The notes under the pieces were generated by a model. The model was given only the letters and a program-made list of their open reading frames with translations. It was not told the DNA's origin and searched no databases. Shown piece after piece: positions 5,716 to 6,814 of a stretch of 6,814 nt of DNA (position 1 is the first letter of the stretch; every line of letters begins with the position of its first letter). The position numbers and the translations under genes are program-made. This DNA comes from Bacteroidaceae bacterium (GTDB lineage Bacteria > Bacteroidota > Bacteroidia > Bacteroidales > Bacteroidaceae): assembly GCA_017633615.1 (NCBI GenBank), contig JAGBPB010000101.1:1-6814 (forward strand), in the 5' to 3' direction.

Positions 5716-5747
5716 AAAAAAAAATCCCCGCATTTCTGCGAGGATTT
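5716..5747 (-). terminator. Rho-independent terminator of gapA
   Basis: On the minus strand, AAATCCTCGCA (5747-5737) pairs over 11 bp, with one T-G wobble, with TGCGGGGATTT (5732-5722) around a GAAA loop. Including the last stem bases, a run of nine T ends at 5716. This is a strong terminator placed 24 nt after the gapA stop codon. Confidence 0.92.
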
Positions 5748-5771
5748 CTTTCTATAAAGTAATAATCTAAA

Positions 5772-6797
<1,026 letters not shown>

Positions 6798-6814
6798 TCA
6801 AAAAATTCTCTTTC

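Noticed and set aside
5709..5716. TACCTTCG (minus strand) as a -7 promoter box for miaA
   Set aside because: It misses one base, has no TTTG 19-21 nt upstream and is only 9 nt from the start codon.

Overview
The window looks like a piece of core chromosome from a Bacteroidales bacterium (Bacteroides/Prevotella type). The evidence is the sequence of the housekeeping proteins (SerRS, GAPDH, MiaA, a metal-type KdsA and a lipid-kinase-like protein, all read as Bacteroidales versions by recall, not by search), A/T-rich leaders with no clear Shine-Dalgarno, a lipoprotein signal with acidic residues after the cysteine, and a candidate promoter of the Bacteroidetes TTTG / TAnnTTTG kind. No IS element, tRNA, rRNA, CRISPR array or phage gene was seen.

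Layout: a rho-independent terminator (about 15-47, +) closes an upstream transcription unit outside the window. serS (69-1388, +) follows and is the only plus-strand gene. It converges on a minus-strand gene for a predicted lipoprotein of unknown function (1472-2947). The gap between their stop codons is almost exactly filled by two similar hairpins in opposite orientation (1388-1473), a REPIN-like arrangement that should also act as a terminator for both genes. Upstream of the lipoprotein gene, the 113-nt gap to kdsA holds a 28-nt-arm imperfect inverted repeat (2953-2980 / 3015-3042) and a candidate promoter whose -7 element lies in one arm.

The rest reads right to left on the minus strand: gapA (6770-5772), a strong terminator (5747-5716), then a tight cluster of miaA (5699-4782), a YegS/DagK-like lipid kinase homologue (4777-3839) and kdsA (3852-3061). 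miaA and the kinase homologue are 4 nt apart, and the kinase homologue and kdsA overlap by 14 nt, so these three are very probably one translationally coupled operon. It joins tRNA modification (MiaA), a possible lipid kinase and Kdo synthesis for lipopolysaccharide (KdsA). gapA is a separate glycolytic unit.

Nothing here is a clear new enzyme system. The parts worth a second look are the two palindromic elements that bracket the unknown lipoprotein gene, and the departures of the kinase homologue from the standard DagK motifs. No gene-free stretch exceeds 300 bases; the longest is the 113 nt at 2948-3060.
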